A stretch of 64,000 nt of DNA from Janthinobacterium lividum PAMC 25724 (GTDB lineage: Bacteria > Pseudomonadota > Gammaproteobacteria > Burkholderiales > Burkholderiaceae_D), in contig AHHB01000036.1 of the NCBI GenBank assembly GCA_000242815.2, positions 309,479-373,478 of the forward strand, written 5' to 3'. The number at the start of each line of letters is the position of its first letter. The first letter of the stretch is position 1. The notes below the pieces were generated by a model that worked only from the letters and a program-made list of their open reading frames with translations, searched no databases and had not been told where the DNA came from. Shown in pieces: positions 1 to 8,910 of the stretch. The position numbers and the translations under genes were made by a program.

Positions 1-188
1 AAGCGCAATTTCCCCTGCATTCGGGCCGCATCCTGGGCCTGCCGGGTCGCATCCTGATTTCTGTCATGGGCCTGGTGGTGGCCATGTTGAGCGCGACGGG
101 GTTGATCATCTGGCTGCGCAAGCGCCGCGCACGCGCGGCAAAAGCCGGCAAGGCGGCACTGCCGCTGCATGCCAACGTCAGCCCATAG
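1..188 (+). CDS. PepSY-associated transmembrane protein, C-terminal end (partial)
   Basis: Only the last 61 residues are in the window; the reading frame is open from the left edge to a TAG at 186-188. The peptide has a hydrophobic helix (VMGLVVAMLSATGLIIW) preceded by an LHSGRILGLPGR segment and followed by a basic tail (RKRRARAAKAGK). This is the usual C-terminus of PepSY-TM inner-membrane proteins, which are often linked to iron-siderophore uptake or flavoreductase functions. The basic tail after the last helix suggests a cytoplasmic C-terminus. The function cannot be narrowed further because the PepSY domains lie outside the window. Confidence 0.8.
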   Translation, partial: AQFPLHSGRILGLPGRILISVMGLVVAMLSATGLIIWLRKRRARAAKAGKAALPLHANVSP

Positions 189-318
189 GCGGCGCAGATG
201 TAAGCGTTTGTAATGAGCGTCAACGCAAGCGTCCGAGGCCGCGTTTTATGCTCAGTGACACGGGAATCATCCCGGCACCAACAGACACACCAGACAAACC
301 ACCACCGAGGACTGCACC

Positions 319-660
319 ATGAAAAAAGTAATTGCTACCCTGATCGCCAGCCTGTTCGCTACCGCTGCCTTTGCCCAGACGCCTGCAGCGCCTGCAGCCT
401 CGGTCCCCGCCAAAGTGGAAGCGGCCCACGCCAAGGCCGTCGTAAAAGCCGATGCCAAGGAAGCGCAAACGGTCGTAAAAGCGGACGCGAAAGAAGCAAA
501 AGCGGTTGTCGCCGCCAAAACGGACGTAGCGAGTGCTAAAGCGCAAGCGGCCACCACCAAGACCAAGGCGCACCAGAAAGCCAAGCAAACCAAAGCCAAG
601 GCTGACGACAAGCTGGCATCGGCCACCGCCGCTGCGTCAACACCAGCGCCAGCCAAATAA
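319..660 (+). CDS. Small secreted Ala/Lys-rich protein (paralog 1)
   Basis: A 113-residue protein with a clear Sec signal peptide (MKKVIATLIASLFA..AFAQ, cleavage near residue 20). The mature part is low-complexity, built from Ala, Lys, Val and Thr, with two copies of a VVKADAKEA unit and a lysine-rich tail ending in PAPAK. It is strongly basic and probably helical. The next gene is a paralog with an almost identical signal peptide but a different mature region, so the pair arose by duplication. No enzyme domain is visible. A periplasmic or envelope-associated basic peptide is the most that can be said. Confidence 0.8.
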   Translation: MKKVIATLIASLFATAAFAQTPAAPAASVPAKVEAAHAKAVVKADAKEAQTVVKADAKEAKAVVAAKTDVASAKAQAATTKTKAHQKAKQTKAKADDKLASATAAASTPAPAK

Positions 661-703
661 TTCCGACACACTTTACTGAGCACACTACAACAAGGATTTC
701 AGC

Positions 704-988
704 ATGAAAAAAGTTATCGCCACCCTGATCGCCAGCCTGTTCGCTAGCGCCGCTTTCGCCCAGACGCCAGCCGTCGCGCCAGTCGCTCCAGTAGCACCAG
801 TAGCACCAGTAGCCGTCGTCGCCCCTGTCGCCAAGGCCGAAGCGCCAGCGGCCGCCGTCAAGCCAGCGGCGCACAAAAAAGTACAGCATCACAAGGCGAA
901 GAAGGCCGCAGCGGCAACGCCAGCAGCAACTCCAGCAACTCCAGCGATGGCCGCAGCGCCAGCACCGGCAGCAGCGCCAGTCAAGTAA
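704..988 (+). CDS. Small secreted Ala/Pro-rich protein (paralog 2)
   Basis: A 94-residue protein whose signal peptide matches its upstream neighbour at nearly every residue. The mature part differs: four to five VAP(V) repeats, then a short His/Lys stretch (HKKVQHHKAKK), then an Ala/Pro tail ending in PVK. An AAGGA ribosome binding site lies at a good distance from the ATG. The gene sits 43 bases after its paralog and is followed by a strong intrinsic terminator, so the two probably form one transcript. Function unknown; the Pro/Ala repeats suggest an extended, unstructured periplasmic segment. Confidence 0.8.
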   Translation: MKKVIATLIASLFASAAFAQTPAVAPVAPVAPVAPVAVVAPVAKAEAPAAAVKPAAHKKVQHHKAKKAAAATPAATPATPAMAAAPAPAAAPVK

Positions 989-1005
989 AAGCGGCGGCAG
1001 CAAGC

Positions 1006-1036
1006 AAAAAGACAGGGTTTCCCCTGTCTTTTTTTT
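1006..1036 (+). terminator. Intrinsic terminator after the two small secreted protein genes
   Basis: A GACAGGG/CCCTGTC stem (1011-1017 and 1022-1028) is followed by a run of eight T. A run of five A precedes the stem, so it could also act on the convergent fasciclin transcript. Confidence 0.9.
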
Positions 1037-1054
1037 CGTCTGCTTTTCGTCTAC

Positions 1055-1612
1055 TTATTTTGGCATCAGCACCGTGTCGATGACATTGATCACGCCATTG
1101 GACTGATACACATCGTAGGTACTGATGTTGGCGCTATTGCCGCTTTCATCCATCACGACGATGTTGTGCATGCCGTTCATGGCGAACATCAGCTTGCCGC
1201 CGCTGGCCGTTGGCAGGGTCGCCTTGCCATCGTGCATCTTGATTTCCTTGGCCAGGGCCTTGAAGTCATATTTGCCGGGCACCACGTGGTAGGTGAGGAT
1301 TTTCGTCAGGGTCGCCTTGCTTTCCGGTTTGACCAGGGTCTCGACGGTGCCGGCCGGCAGCTTGCCAAACGCCGCGTTCGTCGGCGCAAATACGGTAAAT
1401 GGGCCCTTGCCTTTCAAGGTATCGACCAGGCCTGCAGCCTGCACCGCAGCGACCAGGGTTGTGTGGTCGGCCGAATTGACGGCGTTATCGACGATATCCT
1501 TGGAGGGAGACATGCTCTTGCCACCCACCATGGTGCTCATGTCGGCGGCAAAAGGGGCGCTGGCGGCCAGCATGGAAGTGACAAACATTACTGCGGGAAC
1601 GAAGGTGCGCAT
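1055..1612 (-). CDS. Fasciclin (FAS1) domain protein, secreted
   Basis: A 185-residue protein with an N-terminal Sec signal (cleavage near AAS-APFAAD) followed by one full FAS1 domain. The family motifs are visible: FTVFAPTNAAFGKLP (H1) near residue 95 and the H2-like end NGVINVIDTVLMPK. YHVVPG sits between them at its usual place. FAS1 proteins are secreted or envelope adhesion proteins of uncertain biochemical role. The start is supported by an AGGAG site 9 bases upstream. It is convergent with the small secreted protein pair and apparently monocistronic. Confidence 0.92.
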   Translation of the reverse strand: MRTFVPAVMFVTSMLAASAPFAADMSTMVGGKSMSPSKDIVDNAVNSADHTTLVAAVQAAGLVDTLKGKGPFTVFAPTNAAFGKLPAGTVETLVKPESKATLTKILTYHVVPGKYDFKALAKEIKMHDGKATLPTASGGKLMFAMNGMHNIVVMDESGNSANISTYDVYQSNGVINVIDTVLMPK

Positions 1613-1693
1613 GATGATATCTCCTGGAGGACTACGTTTGCATGATTGCAGGAGTACTTACGCAGCCTTTGCGCCAACGGATTCAACTTCCTG

Positions 1694-1730
1694 AAAAAAA
1701 ACGGCGCCGTGCAAGTGCACGCCGCCGTTT
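1694..1730 (-). terminator. Intrinsic terminator of the RND efflux operon
   Basis: On the minus strand an AACGGCG...CGCCGTT stem with a GC-rich interior is followed by eight T. It lies about 30 bases after the stop of the outer-membrane component gene. Confidence 0.88.
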
Positions 1731-1762
1731 CCCATACAAATCGCTTGCTGCGGGCAGGAAAA

Positions 1763-3298
1763 CTAGTTGGCCGCCACCTGCGGCTCGACCCCTCCCCAGC
1801 CGCCGCCCAGGGCGCGGATCAGTGCCACCGTGGTGACGGCGCGGTTGCCGCGCAACTGCACGGCGTTGCGCTCGACAGCTGCCAGGTTGCGCTGCGCGTC
1901 GAGCAGATCGAGGTAGCTGGAACGGCCCGCGTCGTACAGCTTTTGCGCCAGGTCGGCCGAACGGCGCGCCGAGACGACGGCTGCGTCGATCTGCTGCGTC
2001 TGGCCCGACAGAATGCGCAAACCGGCCAGGTTGTCTTCCACCTCGGCGAAGGCGAGCAGCACACTGTGGCGATACGTCGCCACCGACTCTTCCAGTTGCG
2101 CTTCGCTGCGGCTCACGGCTGCCTTGTTGCGGCCACCGTCGATGATGGGCATCGACATCAAAGCGCCCAGCAGCCAGGAGCGGCTACTCCACCTGAAGAT
2201 ATCCGAGAACGTATCGGAGGCGCCACCGCCCGAGGCGTTCAGGGTCAGGGCCGGGAACATGGCCGATTTCGCCACGCCGATGCGTGCATTCGACGCTTCC
2301 ATGGTGCGCTGCGCCGACGCGATGTCGGGGCGGCGCTCCAGCAGCGACGACGGCATGCCGGCCGGGATCACGGGCAGGAAGCCACTGTCCTGCAGCGGGT
2401 TGACGCTCGCCGTGAAGCTGGCGGCAGGTTTGCCCAACAGGACGGCCAGCGCATGCTCGCTATTGGCGCGCTGGCGCTGCAAGCCGATGGCTTCGGCGCG
2501 CACGGTCGACAGCTCCGTGCGGGCACGCGACAAGTCGAACTCACCGATATCACCGAGGTCATAGCGGCGCTGGTTCACATGCACGCTTTCCTCGCGCAGG
2601 CGCACCGTCTGCTCCAGTGTCGCCAGTTCGGCATCCGTGGCGCGCAGCTGGAAATACGTCTGCGCCACGTCGGCCTGCAACGACAGCAGCACCGAGCGGT
2701 AAGTCGCTTCCACGGCCAGTGCATCGCTACGCGAGGCGCTGACATTAGCGGCCACTCTGCCGAACAAATCGACTTCGTAGCTGGCCGTCAGGTTTGCCTG
2801 ATAGACGTTGCTCGCCGCCACCGGCGCACCGTTCGGCATGCCGAGCGATACGGCGGAGGCGCGGTTGCGCTGGCCACCCACATTCACGCCCACTTGCGGG
2901 GTGCGGTCCGCTTCGGCGATGCCGGCAATCGCCCTCGCCTGCTTGACGCGGGCGGCGGCAATGGCCAGGTTGGCATTGGCCTGCGTGGCATCATTAATCA
3001 AGCTGTTCAGGGCTGGATCATTGAAGGCCAGCCACCACTCGCCGCGCGCCTGGCGTTCGGCCATACCCGTCTGGCCCTGCTTCCAGCGCGTGCCATCGGC
3101 TGCCGTCTGCACGACAGGGCGCGTTTGAAACTCACCTTGCGCTTCCTTGAACGCCGCCGGCGTCTCGATCTGCGGCTGCTTGAACTCGGGTGCCGCGCAA
3201 GCGGCCAGCAGCACGGCAGCTGCCATGGCGGTCAAGGCCGTGCGCAGCGCTGGCGCCGCACGCTGCGCAGCGATCCGTGTCATCAGATTGGTTTTCAA
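1763..3298 (-). CDS. RND efflux outer-membrane lipoprotein (NodT/OprM type)
   Basis: A 511-residue outer-membrane channel of the TolC-like NodT family. It has a lipoprotein signal with lipobox LLAAC (Cys near residue 33) and two repeats of the outer-membrane efflux domain. It is the exit duct of the tripartite pump encoded upstream. I chose a TTG start because an AAGGAG lies 8 bases before it and the TTG overlaps the TGA of the pump gene; the first ATG is five codons downstream and keeps the signal peptide. By position it corresponds to opcM/oprC of Burkholderia llpE-type efflux loci. An intrinsic terminator follows. Confidence 0.93.
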   Translation of the reverse strand: MKTNLMTRIAAQRAAPALRTALTAMAAAVLLAACAAPEFKQPQIETPAAFKEAQGEFQTRPVVQTAADGTRWKQGQTGMAERQARGEWWLAFNDPALNSLINDATQANANLAIAAARVKQARAIAGIAEADRTPQVGVNVGGQRNRASAVSLGMPNGAPVAASNVYQANLTASYEVDLFGRVAANVSASRSDALAVEATYRSVLLSLQADVAQTYFQLRATDAELATLEQTVRLREESVHVNQRRYDLGDIGEFDLSRARTELSTVRAEAIGLQRQRANSEHALAVLLGKPAASFTASVNPLQDSGFLPVIPAGMPSSLLERRPDIASAQRTMEASNARIGVAKSAMFPALTLNASGGGASDTFSDIFRWSSRSWLLGALMSMPIIDGGRNKAAVSRSEAQLEESVATYRHSVLLAFAEVEDNLAGLRILSGQTQQIDAAVVSARRSADLAQKLYDAGRSSYLDLLDAQRNLAAVERNAVQLRGNRAVTTVALIRALGGGWGGVEPQVAAN

Positions 3299-6200
3299 TT
3301 TTTATCTCCTTCCAGGTCCAGCGCAGGCGCAGCAACAGGCTTGGCGACAGCGACAGCTGGTTTTTTCTCAAAACGCTGCGCCAGGGTGCGCAGCAATACA
3401 TAGAATACGGGCGTCAGGAACAGGCCGAAGAAGGTCACGCCCAGCATGCCGGCAAACACCGCCACGCCCATGGCATGGCGCATTTCCGAGCCGGCACCGT
3501 GCGAGAACACCAGCGGCACGACGCCCATGATGAAGGCGATCGAGGTCATCAAAATCGGACGCAGACGCAGACGGCATGCTTCCAGCGCCGCTTGCACGAC
3601 TGTGCGGCCATGCTCTTCCAGTTCGCGGGCAAATTCAACGATCAGAATCGCATTCTTCGACGCCAAGCCCACCAGCACGAACAGCGCGATCTGGGTGAAC
3701 ACATTGTTGTCGCCGCCGGTCAGTTTGACGCCGAGCAGCGCGCAGAGGATAGACATCGGCACGATCAGGATCACGGCCAGCGGCAAGGTCCAGCTTTCGT
3801 ACTGGGCAGCGAGCACCAGGAACACCAGCAGCACGCACAGCGGGAAGACATAGATCATCGTATTGCCGGACAAGATGTCCTGGTAGGTCAGTTCCGTCCA
3901 TTCATACGCAATCCCCTGCGGCAGCACTTCCTTGGCGATGCGTTCCAGCGCGGCTTGCGCCTGGCCGCTCGATACGCCAGGCGCGGGGCCGCCGTTGAAA
4001 TCGGCTGCGGCGTAGGCGTTATAGCGCTGTACACGGTCAGGACCATAGCTATCCTTGACGCGCATCAAGGAGGACAGCGGAATCATCTCGCCCTTGTCGC
4101 TGCGCACTTTCAGCTGCGCGATATCCTGGGCATGCGAGCGGAATGCCGCGTCGGCCTGCACGCGCACCTGGTAGGTACGGCCAAACTGGTTGAAGTCATT
4201 CACGTACAGTGAACCGAGGTTGATCTGCAAGGTCTGGTAAATCGTCTTCAGCGGCACGCCCATCTGCTTGGCTTTTACACGGTCAACGTCGGCAAACAGC
4301 TGCGGCACGTTGATCTGGTAACCCGAGAACACGCCCGCCAGTTCCGGCGTCTGGTAGGCCTTGGCGGCCAGCGCCTGGGTGGCGTTGTACAGCGCGTCGT
4401 AACCGAGGTTGCCACGGTCTTCAATCATCATCTTGAAGCCGCCGATGGTGCCCAGGCCGTTGACCGGCGGTGGCGGGAAGACCATGATGAAAGCGTCCTG
4501 AATGCCGCCCAGGCGTTTGTTGATCTCGGCCGCGATAGCAGCGCCCGACAATTCCTTGCTGCTGCGTTCGTCGAACGGCTTCAGGGTGGCGAAAACGATG
4601 CCGGCGTTTGGCGCATTGGTAAAGTCGTTGATCGACAAGCCGGGGAAGGCGATCGTCGATTCGACGCCAGGCACTGACTTGATGACGTCAGACATGCGGC
4701 GCACGACATCTTCCGTGCGGTCCAGCGAAGCGGCGTCAGGCAATTGCGCAAAGCCCACCAGGTATTGCTTGTCCTGCGCTGGCACGAAGCCGGCCGGCAC
4801 GGACTTGAAGGTGAAGATGGCGGCCACCACCAGCAGCGCATACACGCCCAGCGAGGCGCTCTTGCGACCCAATACGCCCTTCACGCCCGCTTCATAGCGG
4901 TGCGAGGCGCGACCGAAGAAGCGGTTGAACCAGGCGAAGAAGCGGCCGAAGAGCATGTCCATGCCGCGCGTCAGAGCGTCTTTCGGCGCATCGTGCGGTT
5001 TCAAGAGCGCAGCGGCCAGCGCTGGCGCCAGGGTCAGCGAGCTGAATGCGGAAATCACGGTCGAAATGGCAATGGTCAGCGCAAACTGGCGATAGAACTC
5101 GCCCGACAGGCCGGGCACGAAGGCGATCGGCACGAACACGGCGCACAGCACCAGGGCGATGGCGACGATGGGACCACTGACCTCTTTCATGGCCTGGATG
5201 GTGGCGTCGCGCGGCGACAAGCCTTCCTCGATGTTGCGCTCGACGTTTTCCACCACCACGATGGCGTCATCGACGACGATACCGATGGCCAGCACCAGGC
5301 CAAACAGCGACAGCGTGTTGATCGAGAAGCCAAAGCCCAGCATCACGGCAAAGGTGCCGACAATCGACACGGGAACGGCCAGCAGCGGAATGATGGACGC
5401 GCGCCAGGTTTGCAGGAAGATGATCACCACCAGCACCACCAGGGCGATCGCTTCGAGCAGCGTATGGATTACCGCTTCGATGGACGAGCGCACGAACTGC
5501 GTTGGGTCGTACTCGATGCGGTATTCCACGCCTTGCGGGAAGTCTTTTTTCAATTCGTCCATCTTGGCGCGCACATTGGACGACAGTTGCAGCGCGTTGG
5601 CATTCGGTGCCTCGAAAATACCCATGCCGACGGCCGGATTATTGTTCAGCAGCGAACGCAGCGAGTAGCTGTTGGCGCCCATTTCCACGCGCGCCACGTC
5701 CTTCAGGTGCGTCACGGCGCCGTCGGCATTGGTGCGCACGATGATGGCGCCAAATTCCTCGGGCGTCTTCAGGCGGCCCTGGGTATTGACGGTCAGCTGG
5801 AAGTCCGAGTTTTTTGCTGGCGAGGCGCCGATCACGCCGGCCGCCACCTGCACGTTCTGCTCGCGGATAGCCTCGACGACGTCATTGGCCGTCATGCCGC
5901 GCGCCGCTACCTTTTGCGGGTCGAGCCAGATGCGCATGGCATAGTCGCCAGCACCGAAGATCTGGATGTCGCCCATGCCGGGCAGACGGGCCAGCTGGTC
6001 CTTGACGTTCAACACCGCGTAGTTACGCAGGTACATATCGTCGTAGCGTTTGTTTGGCGAGACCAGGTGCACCACCATGGTCAGGTTGGGCGACGACTTG
6101 ACGGTGGTCACGCCGATCTGGCGCACCTCTTCGGGCAGGCGCGGCAAGGCGCGCTGCACGCGGTTCTGCACCTGTGTCTCGGCCTGCTCGACGTTGGTGC

Positions 6201-6495
6201 CGATCTTGAAGGTCACGGTCAGCATCATGGCGCCATCGGAGGTGTTTTGCGAGGACATGTAGAGCATGTTCTCGACGCCGTTGATCTGCTCTTCGAGCGG
6301 CGCGGCGACGGTTTCGGCAATCACTTTCGGGTTGGCACCCGGGTACTGCGCGCGCACCACCACCGATGGCGGCACGACGTCGGGATATTCGGAGATGGGC
6401 AGGCCGAATATCGACAGCAGCCCGGCCACGAATATGACGATCGACAGTACCGCCGCGAAAATCGGCTTGTCGATGAAAAAGCGGGAAAAATTCAT
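3295..6495 (-). CDS. RND multidrug efflux pump, inner-membrane transporter (HAE1 family)
   Basis: A 1066-residue proton-driven RND pump of full family length. It starts MNFSRFFIDKPIFAAVLSI, typical of the MexF/CeoB/BpeF branch. It has the expected large periplasmic loops and twelve membrane segments. The proton-relay DD pair is visible in helix 4 (GIVVDDAIVVVENVERN), with the matching lysine region in the second half (LVGLASKNAILIVEFA). Its gene follows the adaptor by two bases and overlaps the outer-membrane gene. MexF-branch pumps export chloramphenicol, fluoroquinolones and trimethoprim; the actual substrates here are unknown. Confidence 0.95.
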   Translation of the reverse strand: MNFSRFFIDKPIFAAVLSIVIFVAGLLSIFGLPISEYPDVVPPSVVVRAQYPGANPKVIAETVAAPLEEQINGVENMLYMSSQNTSDGAMMLTVTFKIGTNVEQAETQVQNRVQRALPRLPEEVRQIGVTTVKSSPNLTMVVHLVSPNKRYDDMYLRNYAVLNVKDQLARLPGMGDIQIFGAGDYAMRIWLDPQKVAARGMTANDVVEAIREQNVQVAAGVIGASPAKNSDFQLTVNTQGRLKTPEEFGAIIVRTNADGAVTHLKDVARVEMGANSYSLRSLLNNNPAVGMGIFEAPNANALQLSSNVRAKMDELKKDFPQGVEYRIEYDPTQFVRSSIEAVIHTLLEAIALVVLVVIIFLQTWRASIIPLLAVPVSIVGTFAVMLGFGFSINTLSLFGLVLAIGIVVDDAIVVVENVERNIEEGLSPRDATIQAMKEVSGPIVAIALVLCAVFVPIAFVPGLSGEFYRQFALTIAISTVISAFSSLTLAPALAAALLKPHDAPKDALTRGMDMLFGRFFAWFNRFFGRASHRYEAGVKGVLGRKSASLGVYALLVVAAIFTFKSVPAGFVPAQDKQYLVGFAQLPDAASLDRTEDVVRRMSDVIKSVPGVESTIAFPGLSINDFTNAPNAGIVFATLKPFDERSSKELSGAAIAAEINKRLGGIQDAFIMVFPPPPVNGLGTIGGFKMMIEDRGNLGYDALYNATQALAAKAYQTPELAGVFSGYQINVPQLFADVDRVKAKQMGVPLKTIYQTLQINLGSLYVNDFNQFGRTYQVRVQADAAFRSHAQDIAQLKVRSDKGEMIPLSSLMRVKDSYGPDRVQRYNAYAAADFNGGPAPGVSSGQAQAALERIAKEVLPQGIAYEWTELTYQDILSGNTMIYVFPLCVLLVFLVLAAQYESWTLPLAVILIVPMSILCALLGVKLTGGDNNVFTQIALFVLVGLASKNAILIVEFARELEEHGRTVVQAALEACRLRLRPILMTSIAFIMGVVPLVFSHGAGSEMRHAMGVAVFAGMLGVTFFGLFLTPVFYVLLRTLAQRFEKKPAVAVAKPVAAPALDLEGDKN

Positions 6496-6497
6496 GT

Positions 6498-7751
6498 TTA
6501 TTCCTTGGAAGTCGATGCTGCTTTCGCGGCGATCTTGGCGTCTTTTACTTCAGTTTTTGCGGGGACGAGCGGCGCGGTCGGGTCGAAATCCATGGCCACC
6601 ATCTGCGCCGTCACGGGCGTGCCGGGACGCACGCGCTGCAAACCGTTGACGACGATCTTTTCGCCCGCCTTCAAGCCTTCGCGCACCACGCGCAAGCCGT
6701 CCGAATTCGGGCCCAGCTTGACGGCGCGGTACTCGGCCTTGTTATCGGCCCCCACCACGTACACGTATTTGCGGCTTTGGTCCGTGCCAACGGCGCGGTC
6801 GCTGATCAACAAGGCCGTGCTTTGTGCCTGCGGGCCATTGCCGCCGTCGAGCAAGATGCGCGCGAACAGGCCAGGCACCAGTTGGCGCTCGGCATTGGCG
6901 AAGGTGGCGCGCATGCGCACGCTGCCGGTGGCCGGATCGAGCTGGTTGTCGACGAATTCCAGCTTGCCTTCGTGCGGGAAGCCCGTCTCGTTGGCCAGGC
7001 CCACCTTGACGATGACGGGTGTGCCCTTTTGCGCCGTGCCGGCCACCCGCAGGTAGGTATCTTCGTCGCCGTCGAAGCTGGCGTAGATGCGCTCGGTCGA
7101 CACCACCGAAGTCAGGATGGCGGAAGCGTCGATCAGGTTGCCGACGGTGATTTCGGCCTTGCTGACGCGCCCGCTGATCGGTGCCTGCACCTGCGTGTAC
7201 GACAGGTTCAGTTTGGCCGCTTCATACGCGGCTTGCGCCGAGCGGGCGTTAGCGTCGAGCTCTTTCGCGCCGGAAGCCTTTTCATCAAATTCGCGCTGGG
7301 CGATGGCTTTTTCGGCCAGCAGTTTTTCGGCGCGCGACAGTTCCAGCTTGGCCAATTCAGCCTTGGCGCGGGCCGAGGCAGCGCTGCCTTCGGCGCGGGC
7401 CGCTTCAGCCTGGAAAGGACGCGGATCGATGACGAACAGCACATCCCCCTTTTTTACTTCGCTGCCCGGCTTGAAGTTGACGGCGGTGATGTAGCCACCG
7501 ACACGCGAACGGATTTCCACGCGCTCGATCGCTTCCAGGCGGCCCGAAAATTCCTGCGTTTCCGTGATCTGTTTTTGAATAACGGCGGCAGCCGATACCG
7601 GTGGACCACCGGCCGCTGGCGCGTCCGGTACCTTGCTATTGGCCTTATCGCAGCCGGCCAGGCTCACGGCCACCAGTCCGGCCAGCGCGAGCGAGGCGGC
7701 CAGAGGCTTGAGTAAGGTCCCCAAGATCGACAATTGTTGAACATTTTTCAT
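6498..7751 (-). CDS. RND efflux periplasmic adaptor (membrane fusion protein)
   Basis: A 417-residue adaptor joining the inner-membrane pump to the outer-membrane channel. It has a lipoprotein-type N-terminus (AVSLAGCDK), a lipoyl/barrel-sandwich segment split around a helical hairpin (residues about 95-170, rich in Ala, Glu and Lys), and a beta-barrel domain. The open frame extends further upstream, but I start at the ATG at 7751 because AGGGAAATAAA precedes it and it begins the lipoprotein signal. It is the first gene of the adaptor-pump-channel unit and has its own promoter with a palindromic operator about 200 bases upstream. Confidence 0.93.
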   Translation of the reverse strand: MKNVQQLSILGTLLKPLAASLALAGLVAVSLAGCDKANSKVPDAPAAGGPPVSAAAVIQKQITETQEFSGRLEAIERVEIRSRVGGYITAVNFKPGSEVKKGDVLFVIDPRPFQAEAARAEGSAASARAKAELAKLELSRAEKLLAEKAIAQREFDEKASGAKELDANARSAQAAYEAAKLNLSYTQVQAPISGRVSKAEITVGNLIDASAILTSVVSTERIYASFDGDEDTYLRVAGTAQKGTPVIVKVGLANETGFPHEGKLEFVDNQLDPATGSVRMRATFANAERQLVPGLFARILLDGGNGPQAQSTALLISDRAVGTDQSRKYVYVVGADNKAEYRAVKLGPNSDGLRVVREGLKAGEKIVVNGLQRVRPGTPVTAQMVAMDFDPTAPLVPAKTEVKDAKIAAKAASTSKE

Positions 7752-7950
7752 TTTATTTCCCTGATTTATGAAAATTTCTAATGGTATGGGCGACAAAAAG
7801 CAACCCAGCTAAAAGCGGAAACTGCAGCGTATGGTGATGCCATGGCGCCCGACGGCGCGCAATCAAAGGTAGACAGGGTGCCAGTTGCTTAACAACAGAC
7901 GGGCACGATGAAGCTGGCTGTGCGAGCGCACAACGCAGACCAGATGGAAA

Positions 7951-7990
7951 CTACACTGCGCAGTGTAGCAACCGAAACTCAAAAAGTAAA
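7951..7990 (-). promoter_or_regulatory. Promoter with perfect 18-bp palindromic operator upstream of the efflux genes
   Basis: On the minus strand TTTACT (7990-7985) and TACACT (7967-7962) are separated by exactly 17 bases. CTACACTGCGCAGTGTAG at 7951-7968 is a perfect palindrome covering the -10 box and the presumed start site. This geometry is typical of TetR-family repressor operators. No TetR gene lies in the window, so any regulator would act from elsewhere. The start point would give a leader of roughly 200 bases before the adaptor gene. Confidence 0.6.
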
Positions 7991-8031
7991 CTAATAGGTG
8001 TAATTTATTTGCAGTGCCGCAGGTGGTGGCC

Positions 8032-8910
8032 TCATGACGCCGGCTCGGGCTCCTGTCCCAGTCCCAGTCCCAGTCCAGCGACAAAGCTGGCGATTTCGCC
8101 CAATACTTGCACCTTGCAGGCGCACTCATTGCGGGCGCCGGCATCTTGCAGCGGCGCGGCGGCCATGCGCCGCACGGTGGTCTTGATGCCGCAGGCGATC
8201 AATTTACTGCCATATTGTTCAGCCTCGTCGCGCAATGGATCATCTTCGCTCGACAGGATGAGGGCCGGCGGCAAGTTCTTCAGGCGGCTCGACTGCAATG
8301 GCGACGCGTACGGATGACTGCGGTCAGCGGCATTCGGCAGATAGCCACGGTAGGCGGCGGCGCATTGATCGGCCACTTCCGCCGAGTCCGGGCAACTGGG
8401 CAAGGAGCGCATGGAGCAGGTCGACAGACCGGGGTCGAGCATGGGCATGATCAGCACCTGGCCCGCGAGGGGCGGTCCGCCCCGGTCGCGCGACATCATG
8501 GCGCAGACGGCGGCCAGGTTGGCGCCCGCCTCGATGCCCGACACCACCATCTGCTTGCCCGTCCATCCCAGCTTGGACTTATTCTTTTTCGCCCACAGCA
8601 GCACGGCATGCGCGTCTTCCACGGCGGCCGGGAATGGCCGCACCTTCGCCAGCGTGTAGTTCGCAGCCAGCACGATATGGTCAGGGTTGCTCAGCACCAA
8701 ACAGCGCAGGAAGTCATCCGCATCGTCCAGGTCGCCGTCGACAAAACCGCCACCGTGAAAGAAGACGATCAGGCTAGCCTGCTTGGCGCCCGGCACGCCG
8801 GCCGTGTAGATGCGCGCGGCCAGCGCATCCTGCGCACCTTGCACCTCGATGTCGCGTATCTTCAGCGCCTGGCCAGGCGCCAGTGCGGCCGCGGCCTCGG
8901 CAAAGCTCAT
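8032..8910 (-). CDS. LlpE-like alpha/beta-hydrolase-fold protein lacking the catalytic serine
   Basis: A 292-residue protein of the hormone-sensitive-lipase-like fold. The oxyanion-hole HGGG is present (FFHGGGFVDGD), as is a late acid-containing DPLRDEAEQYG segment. The nucleophile elbow, normally GDSAGG, reads GIEAGA, with Glu in place of Ser, and no His appears in the expected C-terminal place. It is therefore probably not a serine esterase. The start at 8910 overlaps the upstream small ORF as ATGA, which implies translational coupling. Its position between a divergent LysR gene and an RND operon matches llpE of Burkholderia ceo/bpeEF loci, whose role is unknown. Confidence 0.85.
   Translation of the reverse strand: MSFAEAAAALAPGQALKIRDIEVQGAQDALAARIYTAGVPGAKQASLIVFFHGGGFVDGDLDDADDFLRCLVLSNPDHIVLAANYTLAKVRPFPAAVEDAHAVLLWAKKNKSKLGWTGKQMVVSGIEAGANLAAVCAMMSRDRGGPPLAGQVLIMPMLDPGLSTCSMRSLPSCPDSAEVADQCAAAYRGYLPNAADRSHPYASPLQSSRLKNLPPALILSSEDDPLRDEAEQYGSKLIACGIKTTVRRMAAAPLQDAGARNECACKVQVLGEIASFVAGLGLGLGQEPEPAS

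Noticed and set aside
1646..3403. Long plus-strand ORF (585 aa) opposite the outer-membrane efflux gene
   Set aside because: Composition is that of a high-GC antisense shadow (Arg/His/Gln-rich) and the minus strand encodes a complete recognised protein.
4744..7056. Long plus-strand ORF (770 aa) opposite the RND pump and adaptor
   Set aside because: Antisense shadow of two well-recognised genes; no ribosome site or domain.
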